Assembly: GCA_963676355.1 (NCBI GenBank)
Contig: OY781093.1
Span: 3,100,001-3,164,000, forward strand
Length of the DNA: 64,000 bases
Source of the DNA: JAGLOK01 sp963676355
GTDB lineage: Bacteria > Bacillota > Clostridia > Christensenellales > UMGS416
Reading direction: 5' to 3'
Notes under the pieces: model-generated
Seen by the model: the letters and a program-made list of their open reading frames with translations, nothing else
Database searches by the model: none
Told to the model about the DNA's origin: nothing
Made by a program: the position numbers and the translations under genes
Shown here: positions 35,967 through 44,764 of the stretch, in pieces
How the letters are laid out: each line of letters begins with the position of its first letter
Position numbering within the stretch: position 1 is the first letter of the stretch

Positions 35967-37636
35967 ATGTCTCCACCACAAATTTTGAATGTATGATCAA
36001 AGGGAGTAAAGCCTGTCATATAAACTGTATACTGCGTTGCAGATTCCTGCGCGGTGCCCCTCATGTTGCCTGTGTTGTGATGAGTTGCTGTACAATTTGA
36101 TATTTTAAACGAACCTGAGCTTGTAGTGTAAACCGCATCTCCGTTTTTGATTATTGCCGATGTCCCTTTTTCTCCCCGCATGATTGTATCTTCAGTTTCC
36201 AAAATTCCTCCAGCATCAAGCATAAGCTCAATTTTCATTGGAACATCTTTAGTTCCATCCATTTTAACTTTAACATATATTTCACTGCCTGCAATTTGAA
36301 TATCTACAGTTGTTTCATGCTTTTGCATTTGTGTTTTTTCCCGAGTGTGGCGTATGTTATAAAACTCACTGCTGTCAATTTTCTTATTTAGCGGTTTATA
36401 GTATCCTTGCTGTGTAATTGATTTCAATCTATACCCGTCTTCTGTTTCTTCTATTGACTGTGGGGTAAAATACCCTTGTCCAAAAAAGCAGCTTCCTATT
36501 TTCATAGCCAAGGCCGTATTTTTCTTCTGATATTTGAAAAAAACTTCTCTCTCTTTTAAAAGTGTAAGTGACATATCATCATGTCTATACCTTAAAACGC
36601 CATTTATAGGATAGTACCATTGTCCGTCCCATGTCAGTTTTTGAGGTTTCACTAAATCTGAAAGTTCATCATATAAAAGAAAATATAGAATAGGTGTATG
36701 AACATCTTCTTTACCACCAGTAAAAAGATAATCGACAAGTTTATATTCTTTTTGTTTCATTAAGTCTAAAATATACTCAGCCATGCCTGCAAAAAAGGAA
36801 TCGTTGAATTTTACTGCAAGTATCAGGGCGTTAAGATAATGCCTTAAAGGATAATACTTCAAGCCATTGTCATATCTTCGGGAGTTTAGAGTGCATATTG
36901 TGCCATCCGGCTCAAAATATGTGAAATTTTTTCTCATATTTCGCACAACATGAGATAACAATTCAGGCATATCCAACTCTTGAGCGACAACAATAAGGGA
37001 TTCGTTTATAGCAATATCGTAAACGCCTGATGAACGCTCTATATATTCACCTTCTTGATCACAATCTATTCCTTCGTTTAAATACTTCATGGCTTCTTTT
37101 CTATAATTATTATCGCCTAGAATGTTATAAGCCAGACTCAGCGCTGCTGCCATCACCCAGCGGTGATTCGGTGTGTGAAAGCCTCCATTTACAATACCCT
37201 CTGCTCCTAGAGTGAAAAATTCGAACATCTTGGTTAAAACTTCTTTTTCCACAACAGTGCCTGTGTCATGTTTTTTAATAACTCTGTATGCATGAGCAAG
37301 TGGTATAAATGTAAAAGCTACAGCTGTAGCATCGTGGAAATTTGTTTCCCGTAAATCCATAGTTCCGTCTTCATGCATGGCATCCAATAATTTATCTATT
37401 AATAAAGACGCCGCTTTTAGCAGTTTTTCATCTCCCCTATATGGCGAGCTCGGGTAATAATATTGACCCACAAAATGCACTATAGGTATATGATATGCTC
37501 CCGGCTCTTCATAGCCTTTCTCCGGCATAATTATTTTCCCATAGTCGGGGGATTCTTGGTTCAAGTTTTGCATTGACAGCAGTTTATCAGTCATGCCCTG
37601 AGCGAACTTCGCTATTTCTTCTGAGTGGGATCTCAT
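35963..37636 (-). CDS. Toroid-like protein, possible polysaccharide lyase or hydrolase
   Basis: 557 residues without signal peptide. The first 330 residues are helical with paired repeats (NFHDATAVAFTFIPLAHAYR, GGFHTPNHRWVMAAALSLA, ERSSGVYDIAINESLIVVAQ), as in (alpha/alpha) toroid enzymes such as heparinase II/III-like lyases; the rest is beta-rich. Asn-His-Arg-Trp and several Tyr could be catalytic. The family could not be fixed with confidence. It is coupled by overlap to the long GH38 gene. If it is a lyase, its unsaturated product would suit the kduI/kduD genes at 52 kb. First gene of the minus-strand row. Confidence 0.6.
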   Translation of the reverse strand: MRSHSEEIAKFAQGMTDKLLSMQNLNQESPDYGKIIMPEKGYEEPGAYHIPIVHFVGQYYYPSSPYRGDEKLLKAASLLIDKLLDAMHEDGTMDLRETNFHDATAVAFTFIPLAHAYRVIKKHDTGTVVEKEVLTKMFEFFTLGAEGIVNGGFHTPNHRWVMAAALSLAYNILGDNNYRKEAMKYLNEGIDCDQEGEYIERSSGVYDIAINESLIVVAQELDMPELLSHVVRNMRKNFTYFEPDGTICTLNSRRYDNGLKYYPLRHYLNALILAVKFNDSFFAGMAEYILDLMKQKEYKLVDYLFTGGKEDVHTPILYFLLYDELSDLVKPQKLTWDGQWYYPINGVLRYRHDDMSLTLLKEREVFFKYQKKNTALAMKIGSCFFGQGYFTPQSIEETEDGYRLKSITQQGYYKPLNKKIDSSEFYNIRHTREKTQMQKHETTVDIQIAGSEIYVKVKMDGTKDVPMKIELMLDAGGILETEDTIMRGEKGTSAIIKNGDAVYTTSSGSFKISNCTATHHNTGNMRGTAQESATQYTVYMTGFTPFDHTFKICGGDI

Positions 37637-37740
37637 ATATTACAACCTACTAGCATTCTTATTTTCCACAAACCAAAACAAACGGAATATACATAAATAT
37701 TACTATGATTATACCAACCTAAAACCCACCCATTCAAGGA

Positions 37741-37821
37741 AAATATCTTGCTATAAAAAGATATTTATTAAATGCATAAAAGTTGTGTTTATTTATTTCA
37801 TAAATCCCTTCATGAAATAAA
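37741..37821. promoter_or_regulatory. Two tandem inverted repeats in a divergent promoter region
   Basis: The 330-base gap 37637-37966 separates divergent genes. It holds AAATATCTT (37741-37749) / AAGATATTT (37758-37766) and TTTATTTCAT (37792-37801) / ATGAAATAAA (37812-37821), both perfect, with centres about 53 bases (five helical turns) apart. A TATAAT at about 37896 is a likely -10 box for the plus-strand GH38 gene; no good -35 box is seen. Confidence 0.5.
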
Positions 37822-37966
37822 AATTTTATTAATCAAATAACACAATATTGGTGTAATGAAAGGATTTTTAGGACATGAAAAAAGCGTGCCCATGATATAA
37901 TAAAATAGTACAAATATACAGTAAACAGTAGTGTTTGTACTAAATATTTTTATTTGGAGAACAAGT

Positions 37967-40444
37967 ATGAAAAAAAACAATGACAAGGTTATGCACCTTA
38001 TCGGAAATGCTCATATCGATCCGGTCTGGTTATGGCAATGGCAAGAAGGCTATTCTGAGATAAAAGCTACTTTCCGATCCGCTCTGGACAGAATGAATGA
38101 ATATCCGGATTTCAAGTTTGTCTGCGGTGCAATAAGTCAGTTTAAGTGGATAGAAGAAAACTGCCCTGAGATGTTTGAAGAAATCAAACAGAGAGTGAAA
38201 GAAGGACGTTGGAATATAGTTGGAGGCTGGTGGGTGCAGCCCGACTGCAACTCTCCTTCGGGCGAATCATTTGTCAGGCACTCGCTATACTCACAAAACT
38301 ATCTAAAAGAGAAATTTGGCATTTTGGCAACAACAGGCTACAATGTAGACTCATTTGGCCACAACTGCACTATACCGCAGATACTTAAAAAAAGCGGAAT
38401 GGACAACTACATTTTTATGCGTCCGGGCCCTACCGAAATTGACATCCCCAATCCACTGTTTATGTGGAAATCTCCCGATGGCAGCATGGTTAAGACATTT
38501 AGAATATTAGATAATCATTATAACAATTCATTTAGAACTCTTGAAAAAGTAATAAACGAAGCCTTTGAAAAAAGCGATCTTAACACAGACGAATTTATGA
38601 TGTTTTTTGGTGTCGGCAATCACGGAGGAGGGCCTACAATTCAAGCTCTTGAGTTAATTCAAAAGATGCAAAACGAAAAAGGTCATGATAATATATTTAT
38701 CAGTACAGCAGATGAATATTTTAAAAAAATAGAAAGCAAAGATGCTTCTCTGCCTGTATGGGACACCGACATACAGCACTATGCCAGCGGATGCTATGCC
38801 ACGCATTTTGAGTTCAAGAAAAAGCACCGGCTAACGGAGCAACTTTTATTAGCCGCTGAACGTTTTAACACCATAGCTCATAAAGCTGTTGGTTACAAAG
38901 ATGAATATGAAAATCTAAAACCCGCATGGGAAAAATTGCTATTTAACCAGTTCCATGACATAATGGGCGGCTGCAGCCTTCAGGCTTCATTGGAAGATGC
39001 TCAACAGGCTATAGGTTACTCCTCACACATAGCCTCTGATGTTCTAAACGCTTCACTGCAAAAAATTTCTTGGTCTATAAATACATCCGTTAAAGGAGCT
39101 ATGCACTCAAAAGAAAAATCAGGAAGGATATGGTCATATAAAGATCATCCTGTGCCTCTTGTTGTTTTCAACCCTCTCCCCTTCCCCGTTAAAGCACCAA
39201 TACAACTTGACCTCGTATTAAAGTCGATAAAAGACATTGATGGAAATGAAGTGGCAAAACAAAAGATTTTCGGAAGATATCTTATAAACCACCAAAACAA
39301 GGGCATGGTCTTTTTAGCCGATGTTCCCGCACTGGGATACACAACCTACTGGCTCACCCCTCCAGAAGTTCCAAACGAACGCCCTCCTTTTGTGCCGGAT
39401 GTACCTTTTGAAACCAAATATGAGCTTGAAAATGAATGGACTAAAGTAGAGTTTGATAAAAAAACAGGGCATATTATAAGAATATATGACAAAGTAAATA
39501 AAAATGAGCTTATAAAGACCTCTGGCGCGCAGCCACTTGTAATGGATGAAACAAACTACGACACATGGGGGCACGGTAACGATACATATGATGATGTAAT
39601 AGGTGAGTTTAAAACAAAATCGATTAAAGTTACAGAATATGGCGATGTCCGCACAACAATAAGAGTTGCATCCGAATATGGCAATTCGCAGCTAAGACAG
39701 GACTTTTCTCTATATAAAGATTCACCAGATCTCAAAGTGCGCCTCCGCGTAAACTGGCAGGAAAAGCACAAAATGCTGAAGCTTGCGTTTGATGTAAATA
39801 CCGATAGCCCAAAAGCTACATACTCAATACCATATGGTTATATAGTACGCGAAGCCGACGGTAAGGAAGAACCGGGACAGATGTGGATGGACTTGTCGGA
39901 TGCAAATAAAGAAAACGGACGCGGACTGGCAATAGCCTGCCAAGCACGCTACAGTTATTGCGCAAAAGGAAGTTCAATGCGCCTTAATGTGGTGCGCTCA
40001 CCTCTATTTGCAGACCACGAAGCAAAACAAGTACGCAACGAAGATTTCGAGCATATGGATCAGGGCATTCATAAGATGACATATAAGCTCATCGCACACG
40101 ACGGCGACTGGAGAAAATCAGGCGTAATACAAAAAGCTCTGGCACTCAACAGTCCACTACAAAAAGTGCATGAAACCTACCATGAAGGACCACTTAATCA
40201 GACTATGCAAAATGTATATATCGACAGCGAGCAAGTCGTTATGACTGTCCTAAAGCCGGCAGAAAACGGCAATGGCCACATAGTAAGGCTTTATGAGACA
40301 TACGGGGAGCATGCCAAAGTCTCGCTGAAAATACCTCTTCTTAAAGTGGACTGTATTCTTGAGTTTGGAGCACACGAAATAAAATCTATACATGTGGACG
40401 AAGAAGGAAAAGTATCTCAGGTTAATATGATAGAGTGTCTGTAA
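37967..40444 (+). CDS. GH38 alpha-mannosidase, medium form
   Basis: About 825 residues. LIGNAHIDPVWLWQWQEG, YNVDSFGHNCTIPQIL and QFHDIMGGCSLQASLED supply the zinc ligands and nucleophile of GH38. NAHIDPVWLWQW marks a branch different from the other two GH38 proteins in this island. The ATG at 37967 is used because GGAG lies 8 bases upstream; an in-frame TTG-type start 36 bases earlier has no ribosome site. No signal peptide. It is alone on the plus strand, with its own promoter region and terminator. Confidence 0.92.
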   Translation: MKKNNDKVMHLIGNAHIDPVWLWQWQEGYSEIKATFRSALDRMNEYPDFKFVCGAISQFKWIEENCPEMFEEIKQRVKEGRWNIVGGWWVQPDCNSPSGESFVRHSLYSQNYLKEKFGILATTGYNVDSFGHNCTIPQILKKSGMDNYIFMRPGPTEIDIPNPLFMWKSPDGSMVKTFRILDNHYNNSFRTLEKVINEAFEKSDLNTDEFMMFFGVGNHGGGPTIQALELIQKMQNEKGHDNIFISTADEYFKKIESKDASLPVWDTDIQHYASGCYATHFEFKKKHRLTEQLLLAAERFNTIAHKAVGYKDEYENLKPAWEKLLFNQFHDIMGGCSLQASLEDAQQAIGYSSHIASDVLNASLQKISWSINTSVKGAMHSKEKSGRIWSYKDHPVPLVVFNPLPFPVKAPIQLDLVLKSIKDIDGNEVAKQKIFGRYLINHQNKGMVFLADVPALGYTTYWLTPPEVPNERPPFVPDVPFETKYELENEWTKVEFDKKTGHIIRIYDKVNKNELIKTSGAQPLVMDETNYDTWGHGNDTYDDVIGEFKTKSIKVTEYGDVRTTIRVASEYGNSQLRQDFSLYKDSPDLKVRLRVNWQEKHKMLKLAFDVNTDSPKATYSIPYGYIVREADGKEEPGQMWMDLSDANKENGRGLAIACQARYSYCAKGSSMRLNVVRSPLFADHEAKQVRNEDFEHMDQGIHKMTYKLIAHDGDWRKSGVIQKALALNSPLQKVHETYHEGPLNQTMQNVYIDSEQVVMTVLKPAENGNGHIVRLYETYGEHAKVSLKIPLLKVDCILEFGAHEIKSIHVDEEGKVSQVNMIECL

Positions 40445-40457
40445 GTTAAAGTTAATA

Positions 40458-40491
40458 AAGCAACTCGTATAATAAAACGGGTTGCTTTTTT
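40458..40491 (+). terminator. Rho-independent terminator of the plus-strand GH38 gene
   Basis: AAGCAACTCGT pairs with ACGGGTTGCTT (one G-T) around an 8-base loop and runs into TTTTTTATTT, 14 bases after the stop codon. Confidence 0.88.
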
Positions 40492-40560
40492 ATTTATACA
40501 AATTAAGATAATAACAGCTTCATAATAGAATAAGAATATTATAGTTTACAGCTTAACAAT

Positions 40561-40594
40561 AAAAAAGAACGAATGCATAAACGCATTCGTCCTT
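40561..40594 (-). terminator. Rho-independent terminator of the sugar ABC operon
   Basis: On the minus strand, stem ACGAATGC/GCATTCGT with a 6-base loop, extended by GGA-rich flanks, and then TTCTTTTTT. It lies 26 bases after the stop of the solute-binding protein gene. Confidence 0.83.
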
Positions 40595-40619
40595 TTAAAA
40601 ATAAGGAAAGATGATTCTC

Positions 40620-42344
40620 TTATTTATTTGCGTACCACTCGTTTGCTTCGTCAGTCAAAACCTGGCCGCCTCGAGCTAAGTACTCTTCTACATATGTGTC
40701 ATAGTATTCAACCGGAAGTTCACCTTCAATTATAGCAATCCATGTCTCATCTCTGAATGTCTTTAATTCTTCCTTGTAATCAGGATCTGAAGGAAGAGCA
40801 ACATATACATCACTTGTCCTATAAGAATCAAACTGTGCGTTATTATTCATAAGATCGACTCTGAACTTAATGCTTGGATTGTTCAAGAAACCAACAGTCT
40901 GTACATATTCATTATAAGGGTTATCTGCACCATAGAGTGATCTGTAAGCTGCTATGCCCACTTCGTTCATAGCTTCGTTTGACTCCCAAAGAGTTTCAAG
41001 GCCTTCAACGCCTTTGCTGTCTATCACGTTGTAGTCTACGCCTTCTTCGCCCCAATGCGACCAGGCTGCGAGTTCATCATCCTGTGAGTAAATATCCATT
41101 ATCTGAAGTATTGCAGCCATTTTTGCGTCATCAACAGAAGCAGCATTATAAACAGCATTTTCGCCTATTGATGCTCCGTAACCGATCATATAACCGTATT
41201 CGCCTTCAGGACCTGCCGGCCATGGACCCCATGTTATTGAAGAGTCTTCTCCATTAACAGCCTTATATTCTTTGATGCATGGTCCGTCAGACCCGCCTTC
41301 CTCTTCTGTCTGATAATGTCCACAGCCTGCACGGGCTGATACACCGATTGCTCCGTTAATGAACTGATGTGAAAGTGCCCAGTATCCGCCTTCATTTTCA
41401 TTTGTGATGTATTCAGGATGAAGAACGCCGTCAGCCCTCATCTGAGCGAGTATTGAAAGTACTTCTTTGTTTTGTGGAAGTACATCTGCACACATCATTG
41501 TACCATCATCCTGTGCATACCAATGGGGAGTATCACCGATAAATCCATTATAGTTCCCGTATGCTCCGAACAGTGCTCTTATCATAGAGAGTGACATTCC
41601 ATAAGTGTCGTTTTCACCGTTTCCGTCTGGATCTTCGTTTGCAAATCTGTACATTAGATCAACAAAATCTGTAACTGTCAAAGGAAGTTCTGTTACATTA
41701 AGAGCTTCAAGCCAGTCTGTGCGGTAAGTTACGTTTTTATAAGGGATGTTTTGTCCTGGTGAAAATTTAGCAACTGTTATCATATCGTCTCCAACTGTGG
41801 AGTACTCCCAGAAGAGGTCAACGAAGTCAGACTGAGCGCCGTTAAGTCCACCGCCTTCAACATAATTATAAATATTGGGGGCATTTTCCATGAAAAATTC
41901 TTTGGACCAAGTTCTAATAGCACCTTGCTCATACAATGAAAGCATGTTATCAAGACTAATTGAAATAAAGATGTCAGGTGCTGTACCGCCAGCAAGGCGT
42001 GTATTCATAATTTCCCGGTATTGTTGATATTCAATGTACACATACTGAAGATCAACAGCGAGACCCTTCTCAGCCAATTTTTCCATTATAACTGGGCCAA
42101 CTTTATCTTTTTCAGGATTCATTGGTCCAAAAGCGTATGATGCAACAGAGATTGAGCCTTCCCAGCTTGGGCCCGCTTCTTCAGCTGGTGCATCTGTTGC
42201 TTCTGTTGTCTTTTCATCTGTTTTCTCAACAGCAGCATCAGTTGCCATTGGACTCTCTTCTTCTTTAGTACAAGCACTCATCACAGTGAGCACAAGAACC
42301 ATTGCCAAGAGAATTGTAAGTAGTTTAGTCATCTTGGTTTTCAT
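40620..42344 (-). CDS. Extracellular sugar-binding lipoprotein of an Lpl-type ABC importer
   Basis: 574 residues. The signal peptide ends in the lipobox VMSAC (lipid Cys near 25), followed by an acidic Thr/Ala linker and a family-1 type solute-binding domain. The large size (over 550 residues) and its place after two permease genes are typical for the LplA-LplB-LplC class that imports oligosaccharides and glycosides in Bacillota. AAGGAGG stands before the ATG. Probably the main entry route for the substrates of the surrounding glycosidases. Confidence 0.9.
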   Translation of the reverse strand: MKTKMTKLLTILLAMVLVLTVMSACTKEEESPMATDAAVEKTDEKTTEATDAPAEEAGPSWEGSISVASYAFGPMNPEKDKVGPVIMEKLAEKGLAVDLQYVYIEYQQYREIMNTRLAGGTAPDIFISISLDNMLSLYEQGAIRTWSKEFFMENAPNIYNYVEGGGLNGAQSDFVDLFWEYSTVGDDMITVAKFSPGQNIPYKNVTYRTDWLEALNVTELPLTVTDFVDLMYRFANEDPDGNGENDTYGMSLSMIRALFGAYGNYNGFIGDTPHWYAQDDGTMMCADVLPQNKEVLSILAQMRADGVLHPEYITNENEGGYWALSHQFINGAIGVSARAGCGHYQTEEEGGSDGPCIKEYKAVNGEDSSITWGPWPAGPEGEYGYMIGYGASIGENAVYNAASVDDAKMAAILQIMDIYSQDDELAAWSHWGEEGVDYNVIDSKGVEGLETLWESNEAMNEVGIAAYRSLYGADNPYNEYVQTVGFLNNPSIKFRVDLMNNNAQFDSYRTSDVYVALPSDPDYKEELKTFRDETWIAIIEGELPVEYYDTYVEEYLARGGQVLTDEANEWYANK

Positions 42345-42407
42345 ATTTTTTCCTCCTTTTATTTCTTAGCAATATTTTTATATTATATATGGCTAAGCTT
42401 AAACTTT

Positions 42408-43295
42408 TTACCCTTTTAGTGATCCTATCATAATGCCTTTAACAAAGTAACGCTGTATGAAAGGATATACGCACAATATCGGAACTGTCGCTACAAATAT
42501 CGAAGCTGATTTCAAACCCTCCGGTGAAGACACGTTGTCTTCTATATTTGTAAGAACTCCGTTGGTAGTTATGTCCATTAACTGCTGCGTACCAGTGATT
42601 ATTATTCTGCGTAAAACAATTTGTAAAACGAACATTCTCTCGTCCGTGATATAAAGCAGCACATCATACCACGCGTTCCAGTGGCTGACTGCTGTCCATA
42701 ATCCTATTGTTGCAATTATAGGTGTAGACAGAGGGATAACTATTTTAAAGAAAATTGTAAACCGCCCTGCTCCGTCAATCATACAAGACTCTTCCACTTC
42801 CTCTGGCAGAGATTGAAAAAAGTTTCGCATAATAACTATCGTATAGGCTGACGTAAGTATTGGTAATATCATAGATGCGTAAGTATTCATAAGCCCAAGG
42901 TTTTTAACCAAAAGGTATGTTGGTATAAGTCCACCCGAGAAAAACATCGTAAAAACAATCACCAATGTCCAAAATGACCTATGCGGGAAGTATTTTTTTG
43001 AAAGCGCATATGCACCAAGTGCTGTAACAAATACGACCAGTGGTGTTCCTACAATAGTTCTGATTAATGTATTTTTGTAACCATTCCATATAAAGCTGTT
43101 TGATAAAACTTTAATATAGTTATCCAGCGTAAAGTCCTTCGGAATTAGATGCAATCCTCCTCTTGTCGCAATATACGATGGTGAAAAAGACAGCGACAGT
43201 ATGTGGATAAACGGCACAAGTATTGTAAGTGCAAAAAGTGTAAGTCCTATATATATTAAATAATCAATCAAAGTAAATTTGTTTTTTCTTTTCAT
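42408..43295 (-). CDS. ABC sugar permease, LplC/MalG type
   Basis: 295 residues, six transmembrane helices. The ATPase-binding EAA loop reads EEVEESCMIDGAGRFTIFFKIVIPLS. The ending FVKGIMIGSLKG is typical of the LplC/YtcP branch. It follows the partner permease by 29 bases. No ATP-binding subunit is encoded nearby; importers of this class usually borrow a shared MsmX-like ATPase. Confidence 0.93.
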   Translation of the reverse strand: MKRKNKFTLIDYLIYIGLTLFALTILVPFIHILSLSFSPSYIATRGGLHLIPKDFTLDNYIKVLSNSFIWNGYKNTLIRTIVGTPLVVFVTALGAYALSKKYFPHRSFWTLVIVFTMFFSGGLIPTYLLVKNLGLMNTYASMILPILTSAYTIVIMRNFFQSLPEEVEESCMIDGAGRFTIFFKIVIPLSTPIIATIGLWTAVSHWNAWYDVLLYITDERMFVLQIVLRRIIITGTQQLMDITTNGVLTNIEDNVSSPEGLKSASIFVATVPILCVYPFIQRYFVKGIMIGSLKG

Positions 43296-43324
43296 GAGAT
43301 TCCCTTTCCTGTTTCAGCCATCTT

Positions 43325-44299
43325 CTACCACAATCCGTTTCCGCTTAAACGCTTGCCTGCAGAATTAGTTATAATAACCAGAATAAAGCCTATTACATTT
43401 TTAAACAGTCCGCTTGCTGCGCCGTTGGAGTATTTCATTCGTCCAAGACCTATCCTATATACATAAGTGTCTATAATGTCTCCTGTTTTATACACGGCTT
43501 CGTTATAGAAGTTGAAAACTTGATCAAATCCACCGTCAAGCAGATATCCTATCCTGAGTATAAACAGCACCACGATAGTAGGCAGTATTCCCGGTAGAGT
43601 AATATGCCATATTTTCTGCATACGGCTAGCTCCGTCGCATTCGGCAGCCTCATATAGGTGCGGGCTTATCCCAGCCAGCGCGGCAAGGTACAATATTGAA
43701 CCCCAACCAACTGTTTGCCATATGTTTGAAAATACAAGAGTTGTTCTAAACCATTCATTGCTTGCCATAAAGAATATCGATTCTCCTCCGAAAAACTCTA
43801 CTATGGTATTCACAAACCCAGTAGTGGGCGAAAGCAGCTGTTTGAAAAGACCGGCTATAATAACCCATGACAAGAAGTGCGGCAAATAGCTTATTGTTTG
43901 AACTACTTTTTTGTAGCGAAGATTTCTTATCTCATTTAAGGCCAATGCTAAAATTATTGGCATCGGAAACTGGAATAATAATTTTAAAACACTTATTATA
44001 AGAGTATTTTTAACCGCTCTCACGAAAGTGTCCGTTTTGAACATCTTAATAAATGTTGAAAACAACGGATCCGACCAGGGACTGTGCATTATACCCTGCA
44101 CCAGCTTATAGTCTTTAAATGCTATTGTTATTCCGTACATAGGTATGTATTTAAATATTATAAAGTATGCCAATACTGGCAAAAACATTACTACAAGTGC
44201 AATGTGCTTTTTGTATCCTTTAAAGCTTAAAAAAAACCTTTGCATCTTAGTTAGGTTATAATTACCAGTCAATTTTTTTGTCATTTCTTTATTACTCAT
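43325..44299 (-). CDS. ABC sugar permease, LplB type
   Basis: 324 residues, six transmembrane helices. FIIFKYIPMYGITIAFKDYK near the N-terminus and the EAA loop LYEAAECDGASRMQKIWHITLPG are characteristic of the LplB/YteP branch. GGAGATT precedes the ATG. First gene of the three-gene importer operon and divergent from a membrane AraC regulator that probably controls it. A TATAAT lies upstream without a good -35 box, consistent with activator-dependent transcription. Confidence 0.93.
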   Translation of the reverse strand: MSNKEMTKKLTGNYNLTKMQRFFLSFKGYKKHIALVVMFLPVLAYFIIFKYIPMYGITIAFKDYKLVQGIMHSPWSDPLFSTFIKMFKTDTFVRAVKNTLIISVLKLLFQFPMPIILALALNEIRNLRYKKVVQTISYLPHFLSWVIIAGLFKQLLSPTTGFVNTIVEFFGGESIFFMASNEWFRTTLVFSNIWQTVGWGSILYLAALAGISPHLYEAAECDGASRMQKIWHITLPGILPTIVVLFILRIGYLLDGGFDQVFNFYNEAVYKTGDIIDTYVYRIGLGRMKYSNGAASGLFKNVIGFILVIITNSAGKRLSGNGLW

Positions 44300-44432
44300 A
44301 ATCTCCTTTTCCCAAACATTGTTTTATAAAAATTATATTTATCTCAAAAGGCCTTATTTGTAAGTTATTTGGCATAAGTGCATTATCTACATAATAAATA
44401 TCAATATGTTGTGCACATCAAACAAACAAGCT

Positions 44433-44746
44433 ATGCGAAAACAATAACATGCATTTTCGCTATCAGTAAATAACAATATCTTGCTAATTAATAAAATATG
44501 TATGGTTTTAAAAAATAAAATTACAAATTGTAAAAATTGCTTGTTTTCGCATTATGCATTTTAGCATAAAAATCTTGTGATTATATAACAATCTGTTTAT
44601 CCAACAGCGAAACAGTTGCATTTTATTGTGACGCATAAATAATTATTGTATAATGTGTGAACGGTAAATATTACTTGAAAAAACAAACTTATTTTTTAGT
44701 CTTAAACTAATCGCAACCCATATTAACAGGATCATTTTAGCATAAA
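44433..44746. promoter_or_regulatory. Set of direct and inverted repeats, probable AraC-type binding sites
   Basis: The 465-base gap 44300-44764 contains ATGCGAAAACAA (44433-44444) and its exact complement TTGTTTTCGCAT (44541-44552). It also has GCATTTTCGC (44451-44460) and two copies of CATTTTAGCATAAA (44557-44570 and 44733-44746). Repeats of 10-14 bases in a divergent region next to an AraC gene are most simply operator half-sites. Confidence 0.55.
44626..44654 (+). promoter_or_regulatory. Promoter of the membrane AraC regulator gene
   Basis: TTGTGA (44626-44631) and a perfect TATAAT (44649-44654) with 17 bases between them, about 110 bases before the GTG start. One CATTTTAGCATAAA repeat lies downstream of it, placed for repression. 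Confidence 0.55.
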
Positions 44747-44764
44747 CTAAGTACGAGGTGTATT

